Source: Bradyrhizobiaceae bacterium Ga0074131
GTDB lineage: Bacteria; Pseudomonadota; Alphaproteobacteria; Rhizobiales; Xanthobacteraceae
Direction: 5' to 3'
Assembly: GCA_001464035.1 (NCBI GenBank)
Contig: LNEC01000006.1
Coordinates: 338,209-402,208, forward strand
Length of the DNA: 64,000 bases
Positions within the stretch are counted from its first letter, which is position 1, and every line of letters begins with the position of its first letter. Positions 43,569 to 53,421 of this stretch are shown here, in pieces. A program made the translations under genes and the position numbers. The notes under the pieces are model-generated. The model saw only the letters and a list, made by a program, of their open reading frames with translations. It made no database searches and had not been told where the DNA came from.

Positions 43569-44308
43569 TTCGCATCGTGAAAGATCACGCCAACGGTGTG
43601 GCGGTGGCCGGAGCGGATCCGGCTGACGCCGTGGCGCAGACTAACCCGATAGAAGCCGCGCGTCCCCTGCACCGGCCGGTGATGCACAGCAAACACCACC
43701 GCATCGCCCTGGGCGAGCGGCACCACTTCGGGACGCGACTGCATGCGCGGCCGCTGCTCGGTCAGCACGAATTCGCCGCCAGTGAAATCGCGGCCGGGCT
43801 CCGACAGCAGGATCGCGACCTGCAGCGGGAAAACGTGTTCGCCGTAGAGATCCTGGTGCAGGCAGTTGTAGTCGCCGGCGCCATACTGCAGCAGCAGCGG
43901 CGTCGGCCTGACCTGGCCTGCTTCATGGCAGCGCTTCAGGAAGGCATCGTGGCTTCCGGGATAGCGGATATCGATCCCCATCGTCTCGTTCCAGCGATTG
44001 GCGACGCCGCGTAGTTTTGCGTATAACGCCGGGCGCAGCCCTGCGATCAGGTCGGGCAAAGGATAGGAGAAGTATTTGTATTCACCGCGGCCAAAGCCGT
44101 GGCGGCCCATCACCACCCGGCTGCGAAAATTCTTGTCATCGGGATAGAGGCTCGCAAGTTCACGGCATTGTTCGGGCGCGAGCAAGCCTTTGAGGACGGC
44201 GCAGCCCTGGGCGTCGAGGTCGCTGGTTGCCTCAGCCCAGTCGATGGCATCGAGACGGGCGGCGATGTCGGTGGATGGTCGGGCGATTGCTTTGAGTATT
44301 GATTTCAT
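43565..44308 (-). CDS. 2OG-Fe(II) oxygenase
   Basis: The 247-residue protein has a double-stranded beta-helix core with HQDLYGEHVFPLQVAILLSEPG (iron-binding His and Asp), then DAVVFAVHHRPV and HGVSRIRSGHRHTVGVIFHDA (third His and the 2OG-binding Arg). It is a distinct branch from AlkB; similar genes sit next to alkB in related bacteria, which I recall without having checked. The stop overlaps the alkB start (GTGA), so the two proteins probably act in the same alkylation-response context. The ATG at 44308 is chosen from the family N-terminus; a longer frame is possible. Confidence 0.85.
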   Translation of the reverse strand: MKSILKAIARPSTDIAARLDAIDWAEATSDLDAQGCAVLKGLLAPEQCRELASLYPDDKNFRSRVVMGRHGFGRGEYKYFSYPLPDLIAGLRPALYAKLRGVANRWNETMGIDIRYPGSHDAFLKRCHEAGQVRPTPLLLQYGAGDYNCLHQDLYGEHVFPLQVAILLSEPGRDFTGGEFVLTEQRPRMQSRPEVVPLAQGDAVVFAVHHRPVQGTRGFYRVSLRHGVSRIRSGHRHTVGVIFHDAK

Positions 44309-44362
44309 GGAGGCAGTTTCGCAGACAGGACCGGCTCCCACCACCCGATTTCCGCGAGGTCT

Positions 44363-44482
44363 CACCTCTCCCGCTCGCGGGGGAGGTCGACGCGCTCGCA
44401 AGAGCGCGGCCGGTGCCTCGACGCGGTCAGTGTATGCTGAGACGCCCCCACCCCGGCCCTCCCCCGCAAGCGGGAGAGGGAG
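44363..44482. repeat. REP-like palindromic repeat R3
   Basis: CTCTCCCGCTCGCGGGGGAGG near 44367 pairs with the reverse-complementary CCCTCCCCCGCAAGCGGGAGAGGG near 44457-44480. The two ends form long hairpin arms around a GC-rich spacer. It lies between the start of the 2OG-Fe(II) oxygenase gene and the stop of the DUF2848 gene. Confidence 0.72.
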
Positions 44483-44493
44483 CAGATTCCAGT

Positions 44494-45180
44494 CTAGCCC
44501 AGCACCGGCAGCACCTTCACATCATACGCATGGCGGATGCTGCGCTTGAGAACGGGGTCCTCGAATTCGTACTCGAAGCGATCCGCCGGGCGGATGCCGC
44601 CCTTGGCAGCAAAGGTGCCGCCAAACATGGCGCAGCCGTCGGGAAATCCCTTCTCGCCGAAGCCGCGCTGGATCAGTTCCTTGACCGAGAGCATGTGATC
44701 GAGCGTGCCTTCCTGGTAGAGCACGCGTTCGCCTGATATCCACGCCCAGGCGCGCAGGATCATCCGATCCCAGTGGCCGATGACGTCTTCCAGGTCCCAC
44801 AGCACCGGCGCCATCACCTTGTCGCACATCTGCTTCGACACGGTCACGCTATAGGCCTCCACCTTGCGGTCGGTGTGGTCGGAGCCGAGGCCGACGAAGA
44901 TACGGCCCTGCCAGCCGATCAGCACAAACTCGACCTCGCCGCTGGAATCCGGCCCGCAGACCTCGATGCTGTCCGTGGTGGTTATTCGCCGCGCCGAGAC
45001 CCGGTAATAGATCGGCGTCGAGGCCGGCCGGGCGATGCCGATCGCTTCCAATTCGGCGATGTGCTTGTCGCGCGCCACTGGATCGCGCCCGGTCCAGCCT
45101 GCGATCACGGCCTGGTCGATCGGCAGCGTCAGCGGCGTGCCCGCGCCGCGATCCTGAACGGTGAAAGTGAGATCAACCAC
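44494..45180 (-). CDS. DUF2848 family protein
   Basis: The 228-residue protein matches the DUF2848 pattern (VIAGWTGRDPVARDKHIAELEAIG; FVGLGSDHTDRKVEAYSVTVSKQMCDKVMAP; FPDGCAMFGGTFAAKGGI), a fold distantly related to fumarylacetoacetase-type hydrolases. Function is not established; it often stands next to amidase or hydantoinase-like genes, as here. It starts with GTG at 45180, and eight bases overlap the stop of the amidase gene, so the two are coupled. Confidence 0.85.
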   Translation of the reverse strand: MVDLTFTVQDRGAGTPLTLPIDQAVIAGWTGRDPVARDKHIAELEAIGIARPASTPIYYRVSARRITTTDSIEVCGPDSSGEVEFVLIGWQGRIFVGLGSDHTDRKVEAYSVTVSKQMCDKVMAPVLWDLEDVIGHWDRMILRAWAWISGERVLYQEGTLDHMLSVKELIQRGFGEKGFPDGCAMFGGTFAAKGGIRPADRFEYEFEDPVLKRSIRHAYDVKVLPVLG

Positions 45181-46522
45181 GGATGACGCCCTCCATTGCT
45201 GCCGCGAGTTCGAAGATCCGGCGGTCCGCCCCGCCCGATGCCGCCAGCATCAGCCCGACCGGCACCTCGCCTTCGCGATGGCAGGGCAGCGATATCGCGC
45301 AGCCGTCCATCATGTTGATCAGGGTGCAGTTGCGCAGCGAGAGCAGGTTCGCCCTGGTGAAGGCCTTGTCGTCGGCGAGAGCGGCAATGCGCGGCGGCGT
45401 GTTGGCGGTGGTCGGCATGACCAGCGCGTCATAGGGCGCGAGACGGACCGTGGCGCGCGCGATCAGCGACTTGCGCGCGTTGAGGAGATCGACATAGTCG
45501 GCAGCGCTGAGGCTTTCGCCGCGCAGGATCCGCAGGGATACGCGGGGATCGTAGACGTTGCCTTTGGCGGCGATCAGATAGCGGTGCCAGGCATAGCTTT
45601 CCGCGGCCGCAAAACCGCCCTTGGCGTTCATCACTGCCACATCGAGGAATTCCGGCACTTCGATCCGCTCGATCAGCGCCCCTTGGCGTGACAGCGCCTC
45701 CAACGCGCGCTCGAACGTCCCGGCCACTTCATCGTCGAGATCGTCGAGCGCGACCGTGGTCGGCACCGCCAGCCGCATACCCTTGACCGGGCGCGGCTGC
45801 AACGGCACGAAGGTTTCGTTGGCAAGCACGGCGTCAAGCGCCGCGCAGCACACGACCGTGCGCGCGAGCGGGCCAATGCTGTCGAGCGTGAATGATAGCG
45901 GCACCGCGCCATCGAGCGGCACTCGCCGCTGGGTCGGCTTGAAGCCGACGATGCCGTTATAGGCCGCCGGAATCCGGCAGGAGCCGCCGGTGTCGGTGCC
46001 GAGCGCGCCATGCGCCATGCCGTCGACGACCGACACCGCCGCGCCCGACGACGATCCGCCGGGCACGTGGCCGACGTTGCGCTGCCAGACGCCCTTCGGC
46101 GTGCCGTAATGTGGATTGATGCCGATCCCGGAATAGGCGAACTCGGTCATGTTGGTACGGCCGATCACCACGAAACCGGCGCGGCGCAACCGCGCCACCG
46201 CGGGCGCATCGGCCTCCGCCGCCGGCGAGTCATCGAGCGCGCGCGACCCGGCCCGGGTCACCTGCCCCCTGATGTCGAACAGATCCTTGATCGAGATCGG
46301 AATGCCGGCGAAACGCGACGGCGCCGCCTTGACCTCGCGCAGCCGGTCCATCGCCTCGGCGGCCTCGATCGCCGCTTCGGCATCAACGTGAATGAACGCC
46401 CGCGCTCCCTCGCCCGAGGTATCGGCGATCCTGGCGAGACACGAATCGACCAGCTTGCGGGCGCTGGTGCGACCACCGGCGAGATCGTCGGCCAGTGCGG
46501 CAAGGGTCGGTGTGTTCGGCAT
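45173..46522 (-). CDS. Amidase signature family protein
   Basis: The 449-residue enzyme has the amidase signature: catalytic Lys in GIPISIKDLFD, Gly/Ser-rich GGSSSGAAVSV with the cis-Ser, and nucleophile Ser in GTDTGGSCRIPAAYNGIVGFKPTQ. It hydrolyses an amide to a carboxylate plus ammonia; the substrate is not predictable. It is paired with DUF2848 by an 8-base overlap. Divergent from it, 244 bases away, begins the DUF35-thiolase gene pair. Confidence 0.9.
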   Translation of the reverse strand: MPNTPTLAALADDLAGGRTSARKLVDSCLARIADTSGEGARAFIHVDAEAAIEAAEAMDRLREVKAAPSRFAGIPISIKDLFDIRGQVTRAGSRALDDSPAAEADAPAVARLRRAGFVVIGRTNMTEFAYSGIGINPHYGTPKGVWQRNVGHVPGGSSSGAAVSVVDGMAHGALGTDTGGSCRIPAAYNGIVGFKPTQRRVPLDGAVPLSFTLDSIGPLARTVVCCAALDAVLANETFVPLQPRPVKGMRLAVPTTVALDDLDDEVAGTFERALEALSRQGALIERIEVPEFLDVAVMNAKGGFAAAESYAWHRYLIAAKGNVYDPRVSLRILRGESLSAADYVDLLNARKSLIARATVRLAPYDALVMPTTANTPPRIAALADDKAFTRANLLSLRNCTLINMMDGCAISLPCHREGEVPVGLMLAASGGADRRIFELAAAMEGVIRG

Positions 46523-46766
46523 GGCTCGTACTCACATCATCCAGGTTGCGATAACGTTATGGAGCACAGCGCGCAGCCGATCAATCCTCGGCGGGAGCGC
46601 GCTTTGGCGATGGCAGGCAAATTCGCCGGGAGCTCGATTGTGCGTGTGCCGGAATACGCGCCATGCGGCAGCGCCGCTGGACCGTTGACGGGGAATGGTC
46701 AATTGTCGCATCAAGACCGCAACCGGCGGGCCACGCGGCCCGATGCCCAGGGAGGATATGACATTT

Positions 46767-47180
46767 ATGGCCGAGCCAGCGCGCGCGCGACCGAAACCGA
46801 CACCGGAAACCCAGCATTTCTGGGATGGCACCGCGGCGGGCGAACTGCGCCTGCAGCGCTGCGACGCTTGCGCCAACGTCTACTTTCCGCCGCGCCCGTT
46901 CTGCCCGTCCTGCGCCTCGCGCAAGGTCAGCATCTTCAAGGCCAGCGGCAAGGGCACGCTCTACAGCTACGTCATCAACCATAGGCCGGCGGCGCCCGGT
47001 TTCACCCCGCCTTATGCCATTGCCGTGGTGGAACTGGAGGAAGGCCCGCGGCTGATGAGCAATATCGTCGACTGCCCGCAGACGCCGGAGGCGCTCGAGC
47101 TCGACATGAAGCTGGAAGTCGCGTTCGAGAAGCTCGACGACCAGATCACCCTTCCCTTATTCCGTCCGGCGAAGGGCTGA
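46767..47180 (+). CDS. Zn-ribbon OB-fold (DUF35) acyl-CoA-associated protein
   Basis: The 137-residue protein begins with a helical stretch (RPKPTPETQHFWDGTAAGELRLQRC), then a rubredoxin-like zinc ribbon with CxxC pairs (CDACANVYFPPRPFCPSC), then an OB-fold (YVINHRPAAPGFTPPYAIAVVELEEG). DUF35 proteins are CoA-binding partners of thiolases, and the thiolase starts 4 bases after its stop. A Met three codons earlier (46758) is possible: GGAGG is 2 bases before it and 11 bases before 46767, neither optimal. Confidence 0.88.
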   Translation: MAEPARARPKPTPETQHFWDGTAAGELRLQRCDACANVYFPPRPFCPSCASRKVSIFKASGKGTLYSYVINHRPAAPGFTPPYAIAVVELEEGPRLMSNIVDCPQTPEALELDMKLEVAFEKLDDQITLPLFRPAKG

Positions 47181-47184
47181 CATC

Positions 47185-48324
47185 ATGCGAAAGAACCAGG
47201 TTGCCGTGGTCGGCGCCGCCGAGACCACCGAGCTCGGCGTCATTCCCGACGTCTCGCAGATCCAGCTCCACGCCGACGCCGCGCTCAACGCCATTGCTGA
47301 CGCCGGCCTGAAACTGTCCGACATCGACGGCATCGCCACCGCGGTGGAAACGCCGCAACAGATCGCGCACTACCTCGGCATCACGCCGACCTGGGTCGAC
47401 GGCACCTCGGTCGGCGGCTGTTCCTTCATGCTGCATGTCCGCCACGCCGCGGCAGCGATCGAGGCGGGCCTCTGCAAGACCGTGCTGATCACGCACGCCG
47501 AGAGCGGCAAGTCGATGATCGGCAAGCTGCCGCGCTCGACCCCACCGGACAGCCTGAATGGTCAGTTCGAGTCGCCGTTCGGCGTGTTTGGGCCGCCGAG
47601 CATGTTTCCGATCCCGGTGCTGCGCTATATGAAGACCCACGGCATCACCCATGAGCAGATCGCCATGGTTGCGGTAGTGCAGCGCGAATGGGCCGCCAGG
47701 AATCCGCGGGCCATGATGAAGGCGCCGATCACGGTCGAAGACGTCTTGAACTCGAAGATGATCGCCTATCCGTTTCGTATTCTGCAATGCTGCCTCGTCA
47801 CCGATGGCGGCGGTGCGCTGATCCTGACCAGCGCCGACCGCGCCAGGGATTTTCCGAACAAGCCGGTCTACATCCTCGGCACCGGCGAGAGCGTGGAAAC
47901 GCCGATGGTCAGCCAGATGCAGACGTTTGACAGTTCGCGCGCGTTCCGGACCGCGGGGCCGCTCGCCTTCAAGGAGGCCGGCATCGCACACAAGGACGTC
48001 GATCACCTGATGATCTACGACGCCTTCGCGCATTTGCCGCTCTACGGCCTCGGCGATCTCGGCTTCATGCCACACGAAGAAACCGGCAAGTTCATCGCCG
48101 ACGGCAACACCCGTCCCGGCGGCAAGCTGCCGCTCAACACCAATGGCGGCGGCCTCAGCTACATGCACTCGGGCATGTACGGCATGTACGCGCTGCAGGA
48201 AAGCGTACGGCAGATGCGCGGCATCGCGCCGGCGCAGGTCAAGGACGCCAGGATCTCGGTCTGCCACGGCGTCGGCGGGATGTTCGCGGCGAGCGGCACG
48301 ATCATCTTTACGAACGAACGCTAA
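47185..48324 (+). CDS. Thiolase family protein (SCP-x-like)
   Basis: The 379-residue protein is a thiolase/acetyl-CoA acetyltransferase relative of the SCP-x type. The nucleophile Cys probably sits in SVGGCSFMLHVRHAAAAIEAG (about residue 80), and a second-half Cys/His in SVCHGVGGMFAASGT near the C-terminus. It works with the DUF35 protein encoded immediately before. It would cleave a 3-ketoacyl-CoA in a degradation pathway (lipid, steroid or aromatic side chain); which one cannot be told. Repeat R4 follows it. Confidence 0.88.
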   Translation: MRKNQVAVVGAAETTELGVIPDVSQIQLHADAALNAIADAGLKLSDIDGIATAVETPQQIAHYLGITPTWVDGTSVGGCSFMLHVRHAAAAIEAGLCKTVLITHAESGKSMIGKLPRSTPPDSLNGQFESPFGVFGPPSMFPIPVLRYMKTHGITHEQIAMVAVVQREWAARNPRAMMKAPITVEDVLNSKMIAYPFRILQCCLVTDGGGALILTSADRARDFPNKPVYILGTGESVETPMVSQMQTFDSSRAFRTAGPLAFKEAGIAHKDVDHLMIYDAFAHLPLYGLGDLGFMPHEETGKFIADGNTRPGGKLPLNTNGGGLSYMHSGMYGMYALQESVRQMRGIAPAQVKDARISVCHGVGGMFAASGTIIFTNER

Positions 48325-48333
48325 CGTCTTTCG

Positions 48334-48425
48334 TCACTCCGGGATGCGTTCTTGGGCGCAGGCCCGGAATCCATACTCTCGATGGCGGTTATGGATTCCG
48401 GGCTCGTCGCTTCGCGCCGGAATGA
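48334..48425. repeat. REP-like palindromic repeat R4
   Basis: The 13-bp perfect arms CCCGGAATCCATA (48363-48375) and TATGGATTCCGGG (48390-48402) enclose a 14-base loop. The outer sequence (TCACTCCGGGATG / CGCCGGAATGA) extends the palindrome. It lies between the thiolase and the SDR gene. Confidence 0.8.
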
Positions 48426-48462
48426 AGAAAAACAATTCAAACGGAAACAGGAAAGACTCCCC

Positions 48463-49377
48463 ATGACCAAATCACTGCAGGATAAAGTCGTCATCGTCAC
48501 CGGCGCGGGCCGTGGCATCGGCCGCGAGATCGCGCTGCTCTGCGCCGCCGAAGGCGCCAAGGTCGTGGTCAACGATCCCGGCGTTGCCGCTGACGGTTCT
48601 GGCACCAGTGCGGCGCCGGCCGAGGAAGTGGTCGAGGAGATCAAGAAGCGCGGCGGCACCGCAGTCGCCAATTTCGAAACCGTCGCCGAAGCGGTTCCCG
48701 CCAGCAAGATCGTCAAGATGGCGGTCGATACCTATGGCAGGCTTGACGGCGTCGTCAACAATGCGGGCATCCTGCGTGACGCCATCTTCCACCGCATGAG
48801 CATCGACGCCTTCGAGTCCGTCATCAAGGTTCACCTGATGGGCTCGTTCTACGTCTCGCACGCCGCGGCACGGCTGTTCCGAGAGCAGGAAAGCGGTTCG
48901 TTCGTCCATTTCACCTCGACTTCCGGCCTGGTCGGCAATTTCGGCCAGGCCAATTACGCGGCCGCCAAGCTCGGTATCGTCGGCCTGTCGAAGTCGATCG
49001 CGCTCGACATGAACCGCTTCAATGTACGCTCGAACTGCGTCTCGCCGTTCGCCTGGAGTCGCCTGATCGGCACCATTCCGACCGAGACCGAGGAAGAGAA
49101 GGCGCGCGTCAAGAAGATCCAGGCGATGGGTCCGGAAAAGATAGCGCCGGTGTGCGCATTCCTGTTGTCCGACGCCGCCAGGGACGTCACCGGGCAGATC
49201 TTCGCCGTGCGCATGAACGAGATTTTCCTGATGGGTCAGTCGCGCCCGCTGCGCTCGGTGCATCGCGGCGAAGGCTGGACACCGCAGACCATCGCCGAGC
49301 ACGCCATGCCGGCGCTGAAATCGTCGTTCTACAAGCTCGACCGCTCGGCGGATATTTTCAACTGGGATGCGATCTGA
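48463..49377 (+). CDS. Short-chain dehydrogenase/reductase (3-hydroxyacyl-CoA type)
   Basis: The 304-residue SDR has the cofactor motif TGAGRGIG (residues 13-20), the NNAG motif in VVNNAGI, and the active-site pattern Ser...YxxxK in TSTSGLVGNFGQANYAAAKLG. The N-terminal part and NDPG insert resemble the dehydrogenase domain of 17-beta-HSD4-type multifunctional proteins that oxidise 3-hydroxyacyl-CoA. It is the third gene of a DUF35-thiolase-SDR run. GGAAAG lies about 9 bases before the ATG. It is convergent with ppc. Confidence 0.86.
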   Translation: MTKSLQDKVVIVTGAGRGIGREIALLCAAEGAKVVVNDPGVAADGSGTSAAPAEEVVEEIKKRGGTAVANFETVAEAVPASKIVKMAVDTYGRLDGVVNNAGILRDAIFHRMSIDAFESVIKVHLMGSFYVSHAAARLFREQESGSFVHFTSTSGLVGNFGQANYAAAKLGIVGLSKSIALDMNRFNVRSNCVSPFAWSRLIGTIPTETEEEKARVKKIQAMGPEKIAPVCAFLLSDAARDVTGQIFAVRMNEIFLMGQSRPLRSVHRGEGWTPQTIAEHAMPALKSSFYKLDRSADIFNWDAI

Positions 49378-49401
49378 GGGATTGAATCGCCATTCGCGTC
49401 C

Positions 49402-52191
49402 CTACCCGCTATTGCGCAACCCCGCCGAAATGCCGTTGATGGTGAGCTGAATCCCGCGCAGCACCTGCTCGTCGGGATTTTGCGCGCGGTGCTCCTTCAG
49501 AAGTTCGACCTGCACGTGGTTGAGCGGATCAAGGTAGGGGAAGCGGTTGCGGATCGAGCGCTCCAGCAAGGGATTACCCTGCAAAAGCCGCTCCTGCCCC
49601 ATGATGTCCAGCAGCGTCTCGATCGAGAGGTGCCATTCGCGGCGGATGCGCCCGAAGATTGCCTCGCGCAAGGCGGCATCCGGCACCAGTTCGGCGTAGC
49701 GCGAGGCGATCGCGATCGAGCTTTTCGCCAGCACCATATCCATGTTCGACAGCAGCGTGCGGAAGAACGGCCATTCGCGGTAAAGCTCTTGCAGGAACGC
49801 CATGCCCTTGTCGGGATGCTGCGCGATCCAGCTTTCCACCGCGCTGCCAAAGCCGTACCAGCCGGGCAGCATCAGCCGGCACTGCGCCCAACTGAACACC
49901 CAGGGGATGGCGCGCAGGTCCTCGATGGCGCGGGTTTTCTTGCGCGACGCTGGCCGGCTGCCGATGTTCAGCGTCGAGATTTCGGTGATCACGGTGGACG
50001 CCCAGAAGTATTCGACGAAACCGTCGGTCTCATAGACCAGGCCCCGATAGGCCTTGAAGGCCAACTGTGACAATTGCTCCATCGTCTCCAGATACTCGGC
50101 GCGCGGCGCGCTGTGTTTGGGCTGCAGCAGGCTGGCCTCCAGCGTCGCCGCGGCGAGGATTTCCAGATTGTTGCGGCCGACTTCGGCGTTGGAATATTTG
50201 CTGGAGATGATCTCGCCCTGTTCGGTGATGCGGATCTGGCCGTTCACGGCGCCGCCGGGTTGCGCGATGATGGCGTCGTAGCTGGGGCCGCCGCCGCGGC
50301 CGACCGAGCCGCCGCGGCCGTGAAACAGCCTTAAGCGCACATGATGACGATCGAACACCTCGACCAGGCCGATCTCGGCCTTGTAAAGCTCCCATCCGGA
50401 GGTGACAAAACCGCCATCCTTGTTGCTGTCGGAATAGCCGAGCATCACCTCCTGCACCGCGCCGCAACTATCCACCAGCTTGCGGTAATCGTGCAGCGCC
50501 AGCATCCGGTCCATGATGCTGCTCGATGCCTGCAGGTCCTCGATGGTTTCGAACAGCGGCACGATGTTGATCGCACTGCGGCCCGAGGGGCGGATCAGGC
50601 CGGCCTCTTTCAGCAGTACCGCGACCTCCAGCATGTCGGAGATTCCCTTGCACATCGAGATGATGCACTGTGGAATCACTTGGCTGCCGAACTTGGCGTG
50701 CGCCTCGGCCGCCGCGTGGAAGACGGCGAGTTCGCCCGCGGTCTCGTCGCTGTATTTCACGAAGGCGGAGGTCAGCGGGCGCGCATTGCGCAGTTCGCTT
50801 GACAGCAGCGCGATCCGCGCCTCCTCGTTCAGCGCCAGATAGGACATCCCCGGCATCGCCGCGTCGATCAGTTCGGCGACCGTGCGCTCGTGCACGGCGG
50901 AGTTCTGCCGGATATCGAGGCTGGCGAGATGTAAACCGAAACAATCCACGGCGCGGCGCAACAGCCGCAGCCGGCCGCGAGCGATCACGCCCGAATTGTT
51001 CGAGATCAGCGAGCGATAGAGAACATCGAGATCGGCCTTGAACTCGCCGACATCGGCATAGGCCGCGGCTTCGCCGACCGGCCGCCGGGTAATTCCCACA
51101 TCCAGTCCCAGCGCGGTCGCGGTCAGCCGCGCGTAGATGCCTGACACCGCCAGCCGGTAAGGCTCACCGCTTCGATGCGGCGACTTGTCGGGCGAGCGTT
51201 CGGCGAGATGGCGCAGATCCTTGGAAACGTCGGCCAGGTGAGCTGCGAGCGACAGCTCGGATCCGAGCACGTGTAGTTCTTCGAGATAGAAGCGCAGCAC
51301 GCGGCTCGACTGCAGCTTGAGCGTTCCGCGCATCACCTCGGCGGTGACGAACGGGTTGCCGTCGCGATCGCCGCCGATCCAGCTTCCCATTCTAAGGAAC
51401 GACGCCAGTTCGCCGCGCGCGGCGCTGTCGCCCTCGTTCAAGCGATCCTCCAGCGCGCAGTGCAGCCGCGGCACCTCGTGCAGAAAGGTGTAATCATAGA
51501 AAGACAGGCCGTTGGCGACTTCGTCGAGCACCGTGAGCTTGGTCCGGCGCAACAGGTTGGTCTGCCACAGCGTCAGCACCTCGCGGCGCAGCTGTTCGTC
51601 GCTGGCCTCGCGCTCTTCCGGCGTCAGCTGAACCCGTTCGCGGCGGTCCAGCAGGGCAGCAATCTCCATCTCGCGGTCGATTGTGCTCTTGCGGCGGACT
51701 TCGGTCGGGTGCGCGGTCAGAACCGGACCGATCAGGGCTTCCGTGAAGAATTTTCGAAGGTCGGCCGCGCTGAAGCCCGCCGCGCGGGCATGCGCCAGGG
51801 TCAGCGGCAGCGTGCCCGGGCTCGGCGTGCCGCCGGCGGTCGAGCGCGCCCGCATCTGCCGGATGTTGTTCTGGTCTTCGGCGATATTGGCCAGATGCGA
51901 AAAGTAGCTGAAGGCGCGTACGATGCGCACGGTCTGGCTGATCGACATGCTGTCGAGGATGAGTTCAAGCTCGCGCCGCGCCGGCTTGTCGTCGTCGCGG
52001 TGGAACCGGATCGAGGTCTGCCGGATGCGCTCGACCAGATCGAACACGTCGGCGCCTTCCTGATCGCGCACGGTGTCCCCGAGGATACGCCCCAACAGCC
52101 GGATGTCTTCACGAAGCCGGGCGTCCGCCTCGATATCCTCGCTGCGGCTCGGACGTATGTCAGGGTCGGAAGGCACGATCTGGGGTGACAT
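49402..52191 (-). CDS. ppc: Phosphoenolpyruvate carboxylase
   Basis: The 929-residue enzyme adds bicarbonate to PEP to give oxaloacetate, the anaplerotic supply to the TCA cycle. Signatures: [13 protein letters not shown] (catalytic His, about residue 168), [14 protein letters not shown] and [16 protein letters not shown] in the catalytic barrel, and a C-terminal end RNSG close to the usual RNTG of the aspartate-inhibition site. The open frame continues 61 codons upstream of 52191, but those residues are Cys/Ala-rich and non-family. It is followed (in minus orientation) by a convergent SDR, and the lone ATP-grasp gene lies upstream of it. Confidence 0.96.
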   Translation of the reverse strand: MSPQIVPSDPDIRPSRSEDIEADARLREDIRLLGRILGDTVRDQEGADVFDLVERIRQTSIRFHRDDDKPARRELELILDSMSISQTVRIVRAFSYFSHLANIAEDQNNIRQMRARSTAGGTPSPGTLPLTLAHARAAGFSAADLRKFFTEALIGPVLTAHPTEVRRKSTIDREMEIAALLDRRERVQLTPEEREASDEQLRREVLTLWQTNLLRRTKLTVLDEVANGLSFYDYTFLHEVPRLHCALEDRLNEGDSAARGELASFLRMGSWIGGDRDGNPFVTAEVMRGTLKLQSSRVLRFYLEELHVLGSELSLAAHLADVSKDLRHLAERSPDKSPHRSGEPYRLAVSGIYARLTATALGLDVGITRRPVGEAAAYADVGEFKADLDVLYRSLISNNSGVIARGRLRLLRRAVDCFGLHLASLDIRQNSAVHERTVAELIDAAMPGMSYLALNEEARIALLSSELRNARPLTSAFVKYSDETAGELAVFHAAAEAHAKFGSQVIPQCIISMCKGISDMLEVAVLLKEAGLIRPSGRSAINIVPLFETIEDLQASSSIMDRMLALHDYRKLVDSCGAVQEVMLGYSDSNKDGGFVTSGWELYKAEIGLVEVFDRHHVRLRLFHGRGGSVGRGGGPSYDAIIAQPGGAVNGQIRITEQGEIISSKYSNAEVGRNNLEILAAATLEASLLQPKHSAPRAEYLETMEQLSQLAFKAYRGLVYETDGFVEYFWASTVITEISTLNIGSRPASRKKTRAIEDLRAIPWVFSWAQCRLMLPGWYGFGSAVESWIAQHPDKGMAFLQELYREWPFFRTLLSNMDMVLAKSSIAIASRYAELVPDAALREAIFGRIRREWHLSIETLLDIMGQERLLQGNPLLERSIRNRFPYLDPLNHVQVELLKEHRAQNPDEQVLRGIQLTINGISAGLRNSG

Positions 52192-52370
52192 GGCGGCTGC
52201 TCCAGAAACTGCCCGGCAGCTCTCAGCGTCGCAATTTGTCGGGGCCAGCGCAAGACCAAGAAAAGGGGGAGAATGATTGCACCGGTGGGCCGGCAATTGG
52301 CCGCTCCCGGCCACCGGCGCTTTCGCTTTTGCTCCGTCACGCCTCACGCATCCACAGACGACGAAATTCG

Positions 52371-53348
52371 TCACTTCAGCAGCAATTCACGTATCATTGA
52401 GACCCAGATAGCGAGAATGACATCCAGGCGACCGCTGTCCTCCAGCGCTCTCAGCGTCGGGTTTCCGTTGACCTCGATTACCAGGAGGCGCGACAGGTCG
52501 CGATTTTCCGAAGTGTCGAACATGTCGACCGCGCCGAGTCGCAGGCCAAGCGCGGCGCATGCACGGCGGGCAAGCATGCCCAGCGGTTCCGGCACTCTGG
52601 TATCCAGGACATCGACGCCACCGAGAGCGCTGAGGTTTTGCCGGCCCACAAGTTTCACGGCCTCGCCGTTCCCTGGACGATAATCAAGCGCTAAACCACC
52701 AGATGTAATCGCAGAGGCAGGGTAAGGGGATACGCCCGTTCCTTCGAGCGAGGCGTTGATGATGTCGAGCAATTCGGCCAGCGTATGGATACCGTCTCCC
52801 AGAAGACGGGGCGCGCTCTTGAGGGCGTAGTAGACGGCCTTGTCGTCATGCACCAGTACACGATACTCGTTTCCGCGGATCACTTCCTCAACCAAGAACA
52901 CGGCATATGATGGCGGCAGGCGCCTGGTGTATTCGTTCAAGGACCTTGGGCTGCCGATCAACTCGGCGTAGTCGCCGCGGGAGCCCGAGTTGGGTTTGCA
53001 GAAGACGGGAAATCCGATCCTGGCCGCGAACTGAAGCGCGTCCCGGGCTTCATGACCGGGATTGCGCAGGGCCGCATGGGTCGACGTGTTGAAGAAGTGT
53101 TGTCCTCGTATCGTTGCAATACTGGCATGGCGCAGTATCGATTTGGTGTGAGCCTTATCCCGGGAAATGAGAAAGCTGGACGCATTGTTGATCGGATAAC
53201 TGCAAACCGAGCCGGCTCCGCTCAAGATGCGCCTGGGTCCGGATTCGATGGCGAAGATGTAACCATTCCCATCGTCGAGATCGATGAATTCGAGCCCGAG
53301 TTCTTCGGCGGCAAGGCGGGCATAGCGGGCCTGATCGGGATAGACCAT
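52371..53348 (-). CDS. Stand-alone ATP-grasp ligase (cyanophycin synthetase/GshAB-like ATP-grasp domain)
   Basis: The 325-residue protein has the ATP-grasp core: [19 protein letters not shown] (ATP-binding Lys and Gly-rich loop), [44 protein letters not shown] (as in GshAB and cyanophycin synthetase) and the metal-binding [13 protein letters not shown] at the end. It would form an acyl phosphate and then an amide bond; the acceptor is unknown. The start at 53348 is chosen because GGTGGAGG lies about 5 bases before that ATG. It is separate from the upstream acyl-CoA synthetase (74 bases) and from ppc. Confidence 0.82.
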   Translation of the reverse strand: MVYPDQARYARLAAEELGLEFIDLDDGNGYIFAIESGPRRILSGAGSVCSYPINNASSFLISRDKAHTKSILRHASIATIRGQHFFNTSTHAALRNPGHEARDALQFAARIGFPVFCKPNSGSRGDYAELIGSPRSLNEYTRRLPPSYAVFLVEEVIRGNEYRVLVHDDKAVYYALKSAPRLLGDGIHTLAELLDIINASLEGTGVSPYPASAITSGGLALDYRPGNGEAVKLVGRQNLSALGGVDVLDTRVPEPLGMLARRACAALGLRLGAVDMFDTSENRDLSRLLVIEVNGNPTLRALEDSGRLDVILAIWVSMIRELLLK

Positions 53349-53421
53349 CGAACCTCCACCGCCACCCGGCATAGACGTCGAACGAGCGAACACCTGCATC
53401 AGGAAGTCCGTGGGAGAGGCA

